Source: Apodospora peruviana
Lineage: Eukaryota > Ascomycota > Sordariomycetes > Sordariales > Lasiosphaeriaceae
Direction of reading: 5' to 3'
DNA: 64,000 nt
NCBI GenBank assembly: GCA_033439685.1
Contig: JAUEDM010000002.1
Location: 4,340,001 to 4,404,000 of the forward strand
Position numbers and translations under genes: made by a program. The stretch's first letter is position 1. Each line of letters opens with the position of its first letter. Under the pieces are notes generated by a model that saw only the letters and a list, made by a program, of their open reading frames with translations, had not been told where the DNA came from and ran no database searches. This document shows, one piece after another, positions 1 through 10,113 of this stretch.

Positions 1-1144
1 CTCCCGTTCTGACAATCTCGGCCCTGACTACCAGGGGCACGCAACTTAGGCCGAGAGGTGCATGGAACAGCTACCTTTATTTGCCTACTATACATATATC
101 AGGTCGTTGTTCATCACAAACAACTCCGCACTTGAAGTTACTCACCACTGGTTTTCTGTAGTGTACGTGTATGTACTCATACGTTGGTCCCGCCGCCGCA
201 CCTCAGTCAGACCATGCCTTAGCCAAGTGTAGGGTCAGTGCTGTCGGACCGATCGATGGTGTTGGACGCACAACAATCTGCCTAACCTGCGTAAGCTAGT
301 CTGTACCAAACTCCGTACGCGGCATTAGTGAGGTAGTCTTCTTCGAGAAGTCTTCTCCTCATCATCCCCGGCCCCTTCTCCTGCTTCAAGGGGCCCGCCC
401 AAGCTGCAACGGTCCTCATGCCGAATGGTCGATATCCCATCTACTATGGTGACAGTGAAGGGTATACCTATACTCCAAAAAGGAGTGTTATTACTACCGG
501 ACTCTGCCTGCGGAGTAGTGAGGAGGCTGTTAGTCCCCATCTACTCCAGCTTTACAACCTCCTCCGCACGCTTGCACCGCTACGCGCAGGAACAAGTCGG
601 TCCTTTATCGCTCGATCTCGGTCTCTTAACCCAATTTTGGTGCTGGCCTTGCAAAACCAATGCTTTCTTGATTGGGCAGTGGGGAAATTCCATGATGCGT
701 TCTTCGTTGTTGGTATGATCTTGCTCAAACATGCAAAACAGCTGTCTCCGTCTGTTCTCTCAGTGTTGAAAAAGCTCACGCGTGACGTAAAGGGGATCTG
801 GCAGGGTAGAGATGGGACTCCATCTCGTCAGTCATTCTGATCACCCTCTTGCACAGGAAGCCGGATTTTTGTTGGGAAAACGGGCATAGACTACAAAAAA
901 GTCCGGGGTAGGGGGTTGGTAGCCATGCGTTCCCCATGGGGCTAGGATAACATGACACTGTCACCTGGTATCAACTCTTCTCACGTGCTTGGTCTTCATA
1001 CCTTAATTCAGAAATCAGCTCATTCTGGGGTCGTAGCCGAATATCAGATACATCCTAGCAATACAGCAAAGCAGGAACCGAAAACAAAAGCCCTCGCCAA
1101 AGATACCAGACCTTTCCCGAGATCCTTTCTTGCTGACCCGAAAG
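1..1144. other. gene-free left edge
   Basis: No open frame here resembles a protein I know, and overlapping short frames on both strands lack domain motifs. An ACGCGT followed directly by TGACGTAA lies near 779-790, but there is no gene nearby to which it could belong. The left 1 kb probably includes the 3' flank of the ribonuclease gene. Confidence 0.5.
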
Positions 1145-2318
1145 TCATAGATCACCCCCCCCCCCCGTTGATCTTTTCGGCAGATACTTGACCCACGGCG
1201 CACAGTTGCCAGCTTTACCCTCCCTCCCCAGATCCTTAGCAGGCACAAACTCGCCCGTCTGCAGACTGCCCCTAACAAAATAAACATACCACGCCTCGTG
1301 CAAGATGTTGCCACGGCCGCCACAGCGTAATACCACCCTGCCTCCGCTATATGCCTCAAGCGCGGTCTGGATGTCCACCAGGGGGTAGTGCCTCCGACTG
1401 TGCGGCACAATGCCGGCCTTTTCCAGCGCATAATACGTATCGAGGGTGCGGAATAGCGCCGAGGCACGTGTGAAGTAGTCGACGACCTCGATGCCGGGAC
1501 TGTACAGCACGTCTCCGTAGCACGCCGGCGCCAGGGTGTTGATGCAGGTCGCGTGTTTATTGAACTCGTGCTCCCAGAGCCTCGAGTTTGGTCCTCTGCA
1601 AAACATGGACAGTGACGATGTTTGGTTAATTATATAACTGAGATCCATGTATTCTTAACTCTTGGGCAATTCAAGATAACCGAGGTATATGCCTTGTGGG
1701 GTTGAATGGGGGTAACTAGTACGTACGAAGAGGCGAGCCAGAAGCGATTCATGAACTGCAGAAGCTCGTGCTGGCCGTGGTGCTCGAGCACGGCCGTGAT
1801 GTTGTTGAAGCGTGGCGTCATGTGGCAGAACTGATCATAGGTTCCATCACAAAGATCGGGCCTATGTCAGTCAGGCACGCACGCAATGTGCCGTGCCAGT
1901 AGTGTTAGCAATTGACTATTTTCTTTCTTGTCCCTGTCCCCGATCCTTTGGATTTCCCGTTCCTGGCTACCTTCGGGGAGGGACCGAATGGGAGTAGAGA
2001 GCGCACGAACCATAAGCCATGCAAAGTCCAGTCCTCTTCAGCGCCGCCAGCATGCACCTTTTGGTCCCAGAACTGGGTGAGCAGTATCCGGCCACCGGGA
2101 TAGACAAAGCAGCATGAATCATCGCCAGCCACTGGGGTGCTGTTGTGACAACTTATTGGGCCGTCGAGGGGGCACGACGGTGCGCCGCTCAGGGGTTCGT
2201 AGTAGACAGGACCGACATCGCTTATCGGGCGCGGGCTGGTGTTGAGCAGCGGGAATGGGATCTGCGTCAGGAAACGGCCGGCAGACTCAAAGAGCGAGCG
2301 CAGCGATGCTGGCGCCAT
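1145..2318 (-). CDS. secreted ribonuclease T2 family protein
   Basis: Predicted acid endoribonuclease of the T2 family, which cleaves RNA through a 2',3'-cyclic phosphate. Three exons: 2318-2011, 1861-1727, 1595-1145 (297 residues). Both introns have GT/AG ends and the joins restore family motifs. Exon 1 ends in ...WTLHGL and exon 2 begins W-PDLCDGTYDQFC, rebuilding active-site region CAS I. Exon 3 opens GPNSRLWEHEFNKHATC, which is CAS II (usual form HEWxKHGTC), so both catalytic histidines are present. Paired cysteines in SCHN...DSCC also fit the family. The N-terminus (MAPASLRSLFESAGRFLTQIPF) is a plausible but weak secretion signal, and an upstream exon cannot be excluded. A run of twelve C bases at the C-terminal end could hide an indel, but it lies after all conserved motifs. 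Confidence 0.85.
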
Positions 2319-3144
2319 TAAACGGCGAATGGTAAAGCTATCCAAATGGTGTCCGCGATGCTTTGTTGATGGGAAGCTGTCTGTCGGTTGATGGATCCGA
2401 AGGATGAAGGGTGGTTAAATTGCCACCCAAAGCCGCGTTCTTTGCTGAGGACCTTGATGCCGTTGGCCGCGTAAGGCTGAGACAGGTGCAGCTTGAGATA
2501 TGGAAGATTTGAGGTGTCCAATTGGCTGAAGGTTCCTGGTTATGTGCCAAGGGGCACTGCCCGCCCATTGGGGAGCTCACCCCCGCCGTCCGGAACCTAG
2601 AACCTTGATGACAGCATTGAACCTAAGTAGAGTTAGCCTTTCCACCAAGATGAGGTACCCGACACGCCGGAAACCTTGCGACAAATTGATCGGATGATCG
2701 TCTGGGCTCATGCCAACGGAGAGAACATGACAGGTTCGGCGGCGTAGAATCGCCAAATTCGAAGCTTCCTCGCAACCTTATTTCTTATCTCCATCCGGTC
2801 TCGACGTCGGGTGCCAACTGAAGGAACACCGAGAGATTAACAAACACAATGCAAACAGTCAACATACCATGCTAGGTAGCCACCAGCACGTTACATTTGT
2901 TTCCTACCCAAGATATTCTGGAAGGTCTCATTTTTTGTTTCCGTTGACTTTAAAGCAAAGCCGAAGTACCCAAAAGCGACGAACCTGCTTCAAGCTCAGG
3001 CTTCCGTCAACTACCAGGTACCTGACCTAGCGACGTGGCTCTTCCATCTTGGGTCTCCTGACTCTAGCTGCTCCCCCTTCCCATAACCCCCACGTCACCA
3101 TCCGTCCGTACCTGGATTCCAGGTTCCCGGTCGACGACAATAAT
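2319..3144. other. intergenic, divergent upstream region
   Basis: This is the 5' flank of the RNase T2 gene (minus) and of the hydrolase pseudogene (plus). I see no further coding signal; short minus-strand frames at 2318-2580 show no family resemblance. Confidence 0.5.
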
Positions 3145-4098
3145 ATGGCGCCCAAGCAAGCATGTCCCGAGCCTCTGGTTGTCGCGCCGCGCTCCGCCAC
3201 CCACAAGCAGACGTTTGTTCTCCTCCACGGCCGGGGTTCCAGCGCATCCAAATTCGGCCCCATGCTGTTGGAGACGCCATTTCCAAATCCCTTTCTCAAA
3301 GCCACCACCACCACCTAGACCACTGGTACCATGATCACTCTCGCAGAGGCCTTGCCGCACGCGAAATTTGTCTTCCCCATGGCCCCTCACCGGCGTGTTA
3401 CCATCTACAAACGGAGCATCATTCACCAGTGGTTCGACAACTGGCATCTTGACGAGCCCGAGGCGCAGGGAGTGGCTCATGGTCGACGGCCTGAAGCAGA
3501 CGGTCCTCCACCTGCACGCCCTCTTTGCGCCAGGAGACTGCCTTGGTCTGTGCGGAGAATGTTGTGTTCGGAGGCATCAGCCAGGAATGTGCGGCGAGCT
3601 TGGCGACGATGCTGTTGCGGGATGCGCCGCCACTGGCTGCAATGCTGGGCATGTGTGGTTGGCTGCCATTCAGGGTGCACTTAGACGTGGCCGTTTCCGA
3701 GTGTGAGCGAGGTGTAATAGACGGTAATGATGCTGAGAGTTTTGATCCGTTTGAGCGAGCCGACGACGAGACGTCGGAGCCGGTCGAACACCAGGACGAT
3801 CCTTCTGTCACAGTCGTTCGTGTCTTGCGGCAATGGTTGGAGTTAGACGACGGTCTGCCAGTGGCTCGGCCATCGGTCTTCGATACACCCGTGTTCCTCG
3901 GACACGGAACTAAAGATGACAAAATCCATGTGGTGTTTGGGAGTGAAGGCAACAGAATCTTTAAAGGCTATTGGCATCAGAGCATCTTGGAATGAGTATC
4001 CGGACCTGGGTCGCTGGTTCTCAGCTGAGATGCTCGCAGACATATTGGCCTTCATTGGCAGTGAAACACACTGGGAGAAAGACAGAGAACGGCCGTGA
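3145..4098 (+). pseudogene. broken alpha/beta-hydrolase (phospholipase/carboxylesterase type)
   Basis: A serine hydrolase of the phospholipase/carboxylesterase (acyl-protein thioesterase-like) family can be read only by changing frame. Frame 1 from ATG 3145 gives the N-terminal strand FVLLHGRGSSASKFG, then an in-frame TAG at 3316, then TLAEALPHAKFVFP and IIHQWFDNW. Near 3465 the reading moves to frame 2 (EWLMVDGLKQTVLHLHALF), near 3525 to frame 3 (ENVVFGGISQECAASL and FGMCGWLPFR-like), and near 3915-3960 back to frame 1 (NEYPDLGRWFSAEMLADI) up to the TGA at 4096. The nucleophile serine survives in GGISQE, where the second glycine of GxSxG is Glu. At least three single-base shifts and one stop make a functional product unlikely. 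A poor assembly is the alternative explanation. Confidence 0.8.
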
Positions 4099-4213
4099 TA
4101 CCACAACTTTATCGTGATACAATTACTCTGATGCTAATTACCAATACCCAGTCCATACTCCCCAAGTTCTGGTACTTGACCACTCCGACTCAAAACACTG
4201 ACCGGCCTAGCAT

Positions 4214-4709
4214 CTACAGGCCACAGTAGTGGAGTCCTGGGGCGGGCTGAGCATTTGCCTCAATACGTCCGAGGATCAGTGCATTGTCTTTCGTCAGGTC
4301 GTTCATCGCTTCAAAGTTGATATTGAGACCTCTTGCAGTATGGTCGATGCCGAGGATGTAGATGGTCCTGTCGCCATAGGTCACCGCCCAACAGGTGCTG
4401 CAGTTCTTCGAGTTCCACCCCTCGATTGCCTCCACGCCTCCAATGTACGGGAAGTTCGGAACGTCGCTGTATGTCTTCCATTTGAACCTGGTCATGAGCC
4501 CATTCGGGCCATCGGAGCAGGCGGTAACCGCGAGACTTCCTGTGCTGTTATTGTACTGGATATCGTATGACACTGCCATGAGAGAACGTATCAGTCTCTT
4601 ACACCAGGAAAGGAGAGTTTAGGACAACATGGCAGCATCAAAACGTACCAGTCGTGGCCAATGCAGTGGAAATGAAAGAGAAGACACTGAGCGTCTTGGA
4701 GAACTGCAT
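4214..4709 (-). CDS. cerato-platanin family secreted protein
   Basis: Small secreted double-psi beta-barrel protein of the cerato-platanin family, 139 residues. Such proteins sit in fungal walls or the medium, bind chitin oligomers and can act as elicitors on plants. Exon 1 (4709-4649) encodes the signal peptide MQFSKTLSVFSFISTALA. A 76-nt intron (4573-4648, GTACGT...CATGGCAG) is followed by exon 2 (4572-4214). The mature part starts VSYDIQYNN and carries the family hallmarks ACSDGPNGL, PNFPYIGGVEAIEGWNS, CSTCW, ILGIDHTARG and the terminal CGL. All four conserved cysteines are present. Complete and intact, in contrast to the genes on either side. Confidence 0.95.
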
Positions 4710-5524
4710 GATTGAGGGTTTGGTTGTCTGGGTGAGTTGGTGGTAAGCTTGAGGAGATAGTCCAGAAGAGTGGCTGCTGATGATGGTTGAAGCTTGTTAA
4801 CAAAGAATGGAGATGGATGAGATTTTGTTTGGGAGATAGGAAGAAAAGTTGCGAGTTCAATTTGTATCCCAACACAACTTTGATTTCGCAGCTCGCCTTG
4901 GTTCCTTCCTCATGAGATGCAGAGGGAATTGATAGTTCGTCAGATAATCCACATGTTTGCCGATGGAAAAAGTCAGTCACCGACTGCGAACAGATGACCT
5001 CCTTCCAGTGTTGATGCAGTACATGGCCGAGATTCTCCTGCCACAACAGACACGAGACTGTCCCCGTGGGTCCCTCTTTGCCTGTGTTTCATGAGATGGG
5101 TCATGTAGGTAGACATCTACTAGGCAAAAAAGAAGAGCATCCCCCGGATTTGTTAAGCCGGTTCCTTCCAAAGACCTATCCGAGTTCGGAGGACTTCCAG
5201 TTTCTCAGCTTTCTTTCGCCTCAACTACCCTTACGTCATCTTCAAGGACAGGAATTGCGTGGAGGGGAGATAGTCGCCGGTGGAGAATAAATCTCGCATT
5301 GGGGATGCAGCGGCTGTTTGCCGGTTGTAGCACCAGCAGGTGTCTAAATTGACGGGAAGCAACCTCCAAGCTCCCAGAGCGCTTTAACGACATACAGGCC
5401 GATACGCCGGATATTTCTGGGCACATGGTGTAAGTCAAGAACTCAAAAGCGACGCTAATGTACACCTCTGTCCCACAGGTATGCTCCTTTCATATTAAAT
5501 CAAAGAGGTACATCAATTTGAAAA
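4710..5524. other. intergenic
   Basis: Upstream flank of the cerato-platanin gene and downstream flank of the transporter relic. No coding or RNA signal that I can support. Confidence 0.5.
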
Positions 5525-7271
5525 CTACCAAGCCCCTGACGGCGTTTTTTCAGCCTCCTGTGCACGCACTTCTTTCTCTCCCTTCAATCCTGGTAAAGCA
5601 AGCTCGTGAGCTCTATTTGAGCTAAGACACTCGTATGTTGGGAAATTTCCAACGGACACCTCGTTTTGAAATAGTTCATTAATCCCCTCGAGGGAGCGGC
5701 CCTTGATCTCGGGCAGCATGAAGTAGAAAAAGACTGACATGAGTTTTAGATTTTCAACCGATTAGTCTCATTCGCAGTACCATTCCTGTCTATGTTGCGG
5801 GATATCTTACCAAATGTGATTGCATTTGACGCCGCCTAGATCCAGCAGTATCGCCCACCCCAGTTGAGCGCCTTTGAGTTGATAAAATAGGGTGTACAAT
5901 AGAACACCAGCCTAAAAATGGCATATAATTGTCATGGTAAGCATATATATCCGTAAATATTCATCGATGCATAATTACAAGTCGGGAGATGTATAGACTT
6001 GCACGCAAAGAAATAATTCACACCAGTGGCGAAGGAAACCGTCAAGACCCGCGCGACCTTGAACTGGGAATTTCGCTCGATAGCGGTCAACTGAGCGTAC
6101 CGGCAAAGCCGATCAGCAGGAAGTTGAAAGCAATCGAAAATGCAGCAATTGCTTTGCTTGACTCGACGCTCCCGGGTCTGATCGTGTCGGCGAGCGCTGC
6201 CCCAAACATGCAGAGTCCGGCCGCGGCTGTCCCAGTTTGCATCATCGTCCGCCTCCCAAGATGCTTGTACATCAGATATATCCCTCCCATGGTTCCTGTC
6301 AAGCTCGCCAAGTTGAAGAATATGGACATTCTGAACGCATCATTGATGCCAGCGGTCTGGAAGAAGAATGTCTGGTAAGATGGTGCTTGGTTAGCAATAA
6401 ACCTTCTCACCGACTGAAGCCAGAGAAAGCTAACATACCGAATAAGCAATAAACATCCACAACCCCGAAGACGAGTGGGAAAGAACAACACCAATAGTGA
6501 TGAGAGTCCGCCGGAGATCGGAACCCTTGAACATTTCCCAAAACGCAGCCGACTGCGCCAGGGCCTTTTCCTCTTCGATGCCCGTCTGCATCTCCACAAA
6601 CTCCTCGATAAAGTACTCGGGCTCCAGGCGCGGCGACTCAGGCAAGAAAAGCATCAGCACGCACAGAGTCACCGGAATGACGTACAAGGTCGCCAGCGGG
6701 ATCTGGTACGACAGCCTGCTGCCTTCGTAGCTAGCGGTCCGCTCGTTCACGATTGTGCCCAGCATCGACCCGAAGCTGACCCAGACGCCAAACAGCGACG
6801 ACACCACCGCGCGCAGGTGGGCGGGCGTCGACTCGACGCAGTAGACTTAGTAAAAGTGAAGAAGAAGGCGTTGGACACGCCCATCAGAACACGTCCGACG
6901 CAGAGCCCGCCCGCGCTGGTTGCGCCGATCTGGATGCCAGCCCCAACAAACGAGACACACGCGGCCGTCCAGATGGCCGGTCGCCGGCTAAAGTAGCGCG
7001 CGAATACGCCGGCGAGACACACGCCGACGATGGTGCCGATGTTGAGCGTTGACGAGATCAGCTGCTGCGAGCGCGTCTCGATGTTCCAACCCGTGTGCGC
7101 GGTCGGATCACGGTCGCCGAATACCTGCAGGAAACCGGGCATGGCCTGGGAGCCGGCGATGGCGGCCGAGTCGAAGCCGTACTGGCAGCTACCCAGGGCC
7201 ATAGCACAGCAAATGAGGATGCATTTCCAGTTGGCGAGGAGATGGGTGTTGGGTTCGGCGCTGATGACCAT
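5525..7271 (-). pseudogene. broken MFS sugar/quinate-type transporter
   Basis: Remains of a 12-TM major facilitator of the sugar-porter family. The N-terminal half is well kept (GSCQYGFDSAAIAGSQAMPGF, then GRVLMGVSNAFFFTF). Near 6847 one base is missing: the reading AAG-GTC-TAC expected for ...KVYCVEST is AAGTCTAC, so the frame breaks. It resumes with AHLRAVVSSLFG and FLPESPRLE. An intron at 6372-6438 joins FIAYS to TFFFQTAGIN. Two codons at positions where I would expect Trp are stops, a TGA at 6087-6089 (after FAGTLS) and a TAG at 5836-5838 (after GGRYCWI), with a further frame slip near 6040. The last intron (5734-5810) still splices cleanly to FFYFMLPEIKGRSLEGINELF. The product cannot be full length. 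Confidence 0.85.
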
Positions 7272-8367
7272 TTTTTGCTGTTGCCGGAGGTCGATCTGTT
7301 TCAGGAAGTTGAGATTGGTTTGTCTATTTGAAATCAGAAACTGTTGGATGGAAAGATGATCAAGGGTGTTTTTTCACCAGTTCAGGTTGCTTGACCCGCC
7401 GTCAACATATTCTGAAGAAGCGCTCTTCAAGATTAATCTTGAATAGTCACCTGGGAAAAGAGCAATTTGATTTAGAGTGTCTACACGATTATCTTATAGG
7501 TGGTTTATATGGAGTTACGCGATCATAACACCGTCAGATTCGACATATTGACTCGAGCAAGATATATGCCGATCTCATGCAAAGGTCTTAAAACTATTGC
7601 ATCTCGAATGCGGCAAAGTTGACTGCAGAGGTGCTCGAGTCCGAGTACGTTGAGACAGCCAAGGAGCATTTACCTTTGCCGGCGGATGCGTACTGGACGG
7701 GATCTCAGCAACTGTAGGACTTCAATCTAAGATAGGAGATCTAAAAGCCGAAACCCCTCTCGACAGTCACTCACCAACGAGAAGTGATCGGCAATATTGG
7801 TGGGATACATACAATTATCTTACCCTTACATTGATGTGCCCTAGCCAGCGAGCAAACGAGACTCAGTAACAGATAGACGAGGTTAAAAGGCCGAGAAAGA
7901 TATAAGTCGGTACCAGACACATATGGATAAGGGACCCGTTTGATTAGGTACGCATACACTAACTAACCTTGCCTGGGAATACGTGCAAGACATAGCCAGT
8001 CTCCATTGTGTTAGGACAAATCGTTTGAATTATCACCTATCATGAGCAACGTCTACCAACGGAGAAATCGTAGAATGAGATGCTTCATGAAGGGGATATT
8101 TCACTGATTTCCAAACTGCAGCAGGACGCGTTCTGGCTGTTGCTGTCTACTAGTCTTCTTCAGGGGGCCTTCGCTTGTGTTTATTTCCGCACGAAACCAT
8201 ATAAATCTGAACTGGCTCCAAAAACGCTTAACTCTATGCCTTAAAACAAAGCTCGGCCCTCAAAGGTATATATATCGCGATAGCTCTTTCCCAGAAGGTG
8301 AGTATCCTCTAACTCCAGCTTCTTGACCGTTTCTACAGAGTAGATACGGCCATCAGCGGTGAAAGAC
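7272..8367. other. intergenic
   Basis: About 1.1 kb, relatively AT-rich in its right half, between the transporter relic and the thioesterase 3' end. I see no coding or structural signal. Confidence 0.5.
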
Positions 8368-9198
8368 CTAGTTTGCCGGCCCGGCGGCTATCCGTTCCAG
8401 ATCGCGACACGCCTTCTGCAGCTTCTCCGTAATAATATCCAACCGCCATTCCGTCTGGAAAATACTAAAGTGGTGCCCCGGTATGTCGACAACCTGCACA
8501 ATCAGATCCTTCCGATAGTGGCCCCATCCGAGTAGCCGGTCACTACGGGAAATATCAACCTTGCTCACGCCTTCTTCGCCGACAGGGACTACTTCTTGCG
8601 CGCGGAGCAGAATAACCGGGGGCGGTCGAAGGTCTTTAGCTGCTGCTTCTACCGGTTCATTCTTTTCCGAAACATCCTCATCACCCCAAGTAGGAAGCGT
8701 CCACTGTCTGACCATGGTCCCGGCCTCGGTGAAACACCTATTTACGGCGTCCCGGGTCTCCTGCTTGGTGTTATCGTTCCATGCTATGGCATGCTGCACG
8801 ATCCGGGCAGCAACAGAACCGTCCACGTGCTTGGGGTAGATGGAGTCGATCATGACAATACCCAACACGTTGAGCGCGTCGTCCTCAGCCAGGAGGCGCG
8901 CCACCTCGAGAGAAATGAGCCCGCCCAGCGACCAGCCGCCAATAAGAATATCGCCCTGCGGGATGGTCTCCTTGATCAAGCCGACGTAGTGCCTTGCCAT
9001 CTCGGGCAGACCGCCCTCCCACACCTGGTCGGTTCCGTAGTGAGGGTTGAAGATCCCAAAGACGGGCCGGCCAAGATCGCCGAGGCAGTAGTAGCTGAAG
9101 ATGGTGCCGCCGCCGTCGTGGATGAGGACAAGCGGCGTCGGCCGCGCCCAGAGCTGGTCGTTGGCATCTTGGATGAGATTGGGATTTGTGTCGAACAT
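8368..9198 (-). CDS. stand-alone thioesterase (PKS/NRPS TE type)
   Basis: Single-exon alpha/beta-hydrolase of the thioesterase family, 276 residues from the ATG at 9198. The frame is open further upstream to 9309, but that extension contains an A-run-encoded FFF stretch and no homology. Seen: the N-terminal strand PLVLIHDGGGTIFSYYCLG, the nucleophile elbow GGWSLGG, a candidate acid in VMIDSIYP and the C-terminal histidine in PGHHFSIF. This is the layout of TE domains that release products from polyketide or peptide synthases, or of editing (type II) thioesterases, but here it is a free protein. No synthase is present in the window. Neighbours are an FAD monooxygenase in the same orientation and, beyond, a P450 and a transporter relic, which suggests a metabolite gene neighbourhood. 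Substrate unknown. Confidence 0.85.
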   Translation of the reverse strand: MFDTNPNLIQDANDQLWARPTPLVLIHDGGGTIFSYYCLGDLGRPVFGIFNPHYGTDQVWEGGLPEMARHYVGLIKETIPQGDILIGGWSLGGLISLEVARLLAEDDALNVLGIVMIDSIYPKHVDGSVAARIVQHAIAWNDNTKQETRDAVNRCFTEAGTMVRQWTLPTWGDEDVSEKNEPVEAAAKDLRPPPVILLRAQEVVPVGEEGVSKVDISRSDRLLGWGHYRKDLIVQVVDIPGHHFSIFQTEWRLDIITEKLQKACRDLERIAAGPAN

Positions 9199-9677
9199 GA
9201 CAAGGATATGGAAAAAAAAAAGGCGCTGCGGGTCGGGGTTTAGGGACCAGATACCATCGAAGCCGGGCGATTCTGATGCAATGTCGAGAGAATAGAAGAC
9301 TACTGACAAGAATGAAGATGACGGTTGTTCGTGGTCGTCTTTCGTCGTCCGGAGAGTGAGCCGAAATGAGTTTCTGATGCCAAGAGGTTGCCAGGTAGTA
9401 TAGATATATCCGAATAGAGGAGCTCCAGTCTGTGGAAGCGTACTTGCCAGTAGATAGTACGTCTGTGCGTCGAAAAGGGAGGATAATGTACCAGGTAGGT
9501 AGTGTTTCGCGACTTAGGTTGGCGTTGTGGTCTCGATTGCGCTCAGAACCTGGAACTGGCAGATTACCATGAACGATTCCAGCGGGGGGATATGGGGCCG
9601 TACAGTGGCCGGCCCAATAGGGATAATGCGGAAACTTCACGGCTCCGGACGAAGAAGGCGCAGCCTGGGTACATTGT

Positions 9678-9690
9678 GGGTTAGGGTTAG
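9678..9690 (+). promoter_or_regulatory. telobox-like motif (two TTAGGG-type units)
   Basis: The bases GGGTTAGGGTTAG stand about 480 nt upstream of the thioesterase start. Such short interstitial telomere-type motifs can bind Myb/TRF-like factors (Tbf1-type) in fungi. Function here is inferred only. Confidence 0.3.
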
Positions 9691-9794
9691 ATCGGTGAGT
9701 CGAACCGACCGATTTATGGTCGCTGGAGGCTGTATTTCGAGAAACACGTCCAGGTTCCATCACAAGTTGTCAAAATGAAAGTACACTATAACCG

Positions 9795-9802
9795 TGACGT
9801 CA
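9795..9802. promoter_or_regulatory. CRE-type bZIP palindrome
   Basis: A perfect TGACGTCA lies about 600 nt upstream of the thioesterase start. It matches the ATF/CREB bZIP consensus; occupancy is unknown. Confidence 0.3.
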
Positions 9803-10113
9803 TGGCATCACGACCCAATGGAATAAGTCAAATCATAGCTTGTTAGGATGAATAGAGCATGACCTAGCTGAGAAAGAAGACACATTAAAACATCAAGTTG
9901 ATATCTCGCCCCCCGAAAAAGCTTAGCTTAGTAAATATTAAATACGTAAGAGAAAAGTGGAGAGGATATCACAAGTGAAACTTTGATATGGTATACAAGA
10001 ATAGGCCTCGTGCTACAACATTAAGATTCCGCCTCTTCAACGATCTGATCCACCACAGACGAAATGTTTGACATCAAAACTTGTCAACAGCCACAAGTCC
10101 CACACTTCCTCTT

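Larger units (their letters stand above)
9199..10113. other. intergenic upstream of thioesterase
   Basis: Contains the 5' region of the thioesterase gene, with a two-unit telomere-like motif and a perfect CRE palindrome (listed separately), and the 3' flank of the monooxygenase. Long overlapping frames on the minus strand (to 9763) are shadows without domain motifs. Confidence 0.5.

Noticed and set aside
418..840. 140-residue frame at the left edge
   Set aside because: No family resemblance, with overlapping frames of similar length on both strands.
8885..9763. 292-residue minus-strand frame overlapping the thioesterase
   Set aside because: Different frame from the well-supported thioesterase, low-complexity and without motifs.
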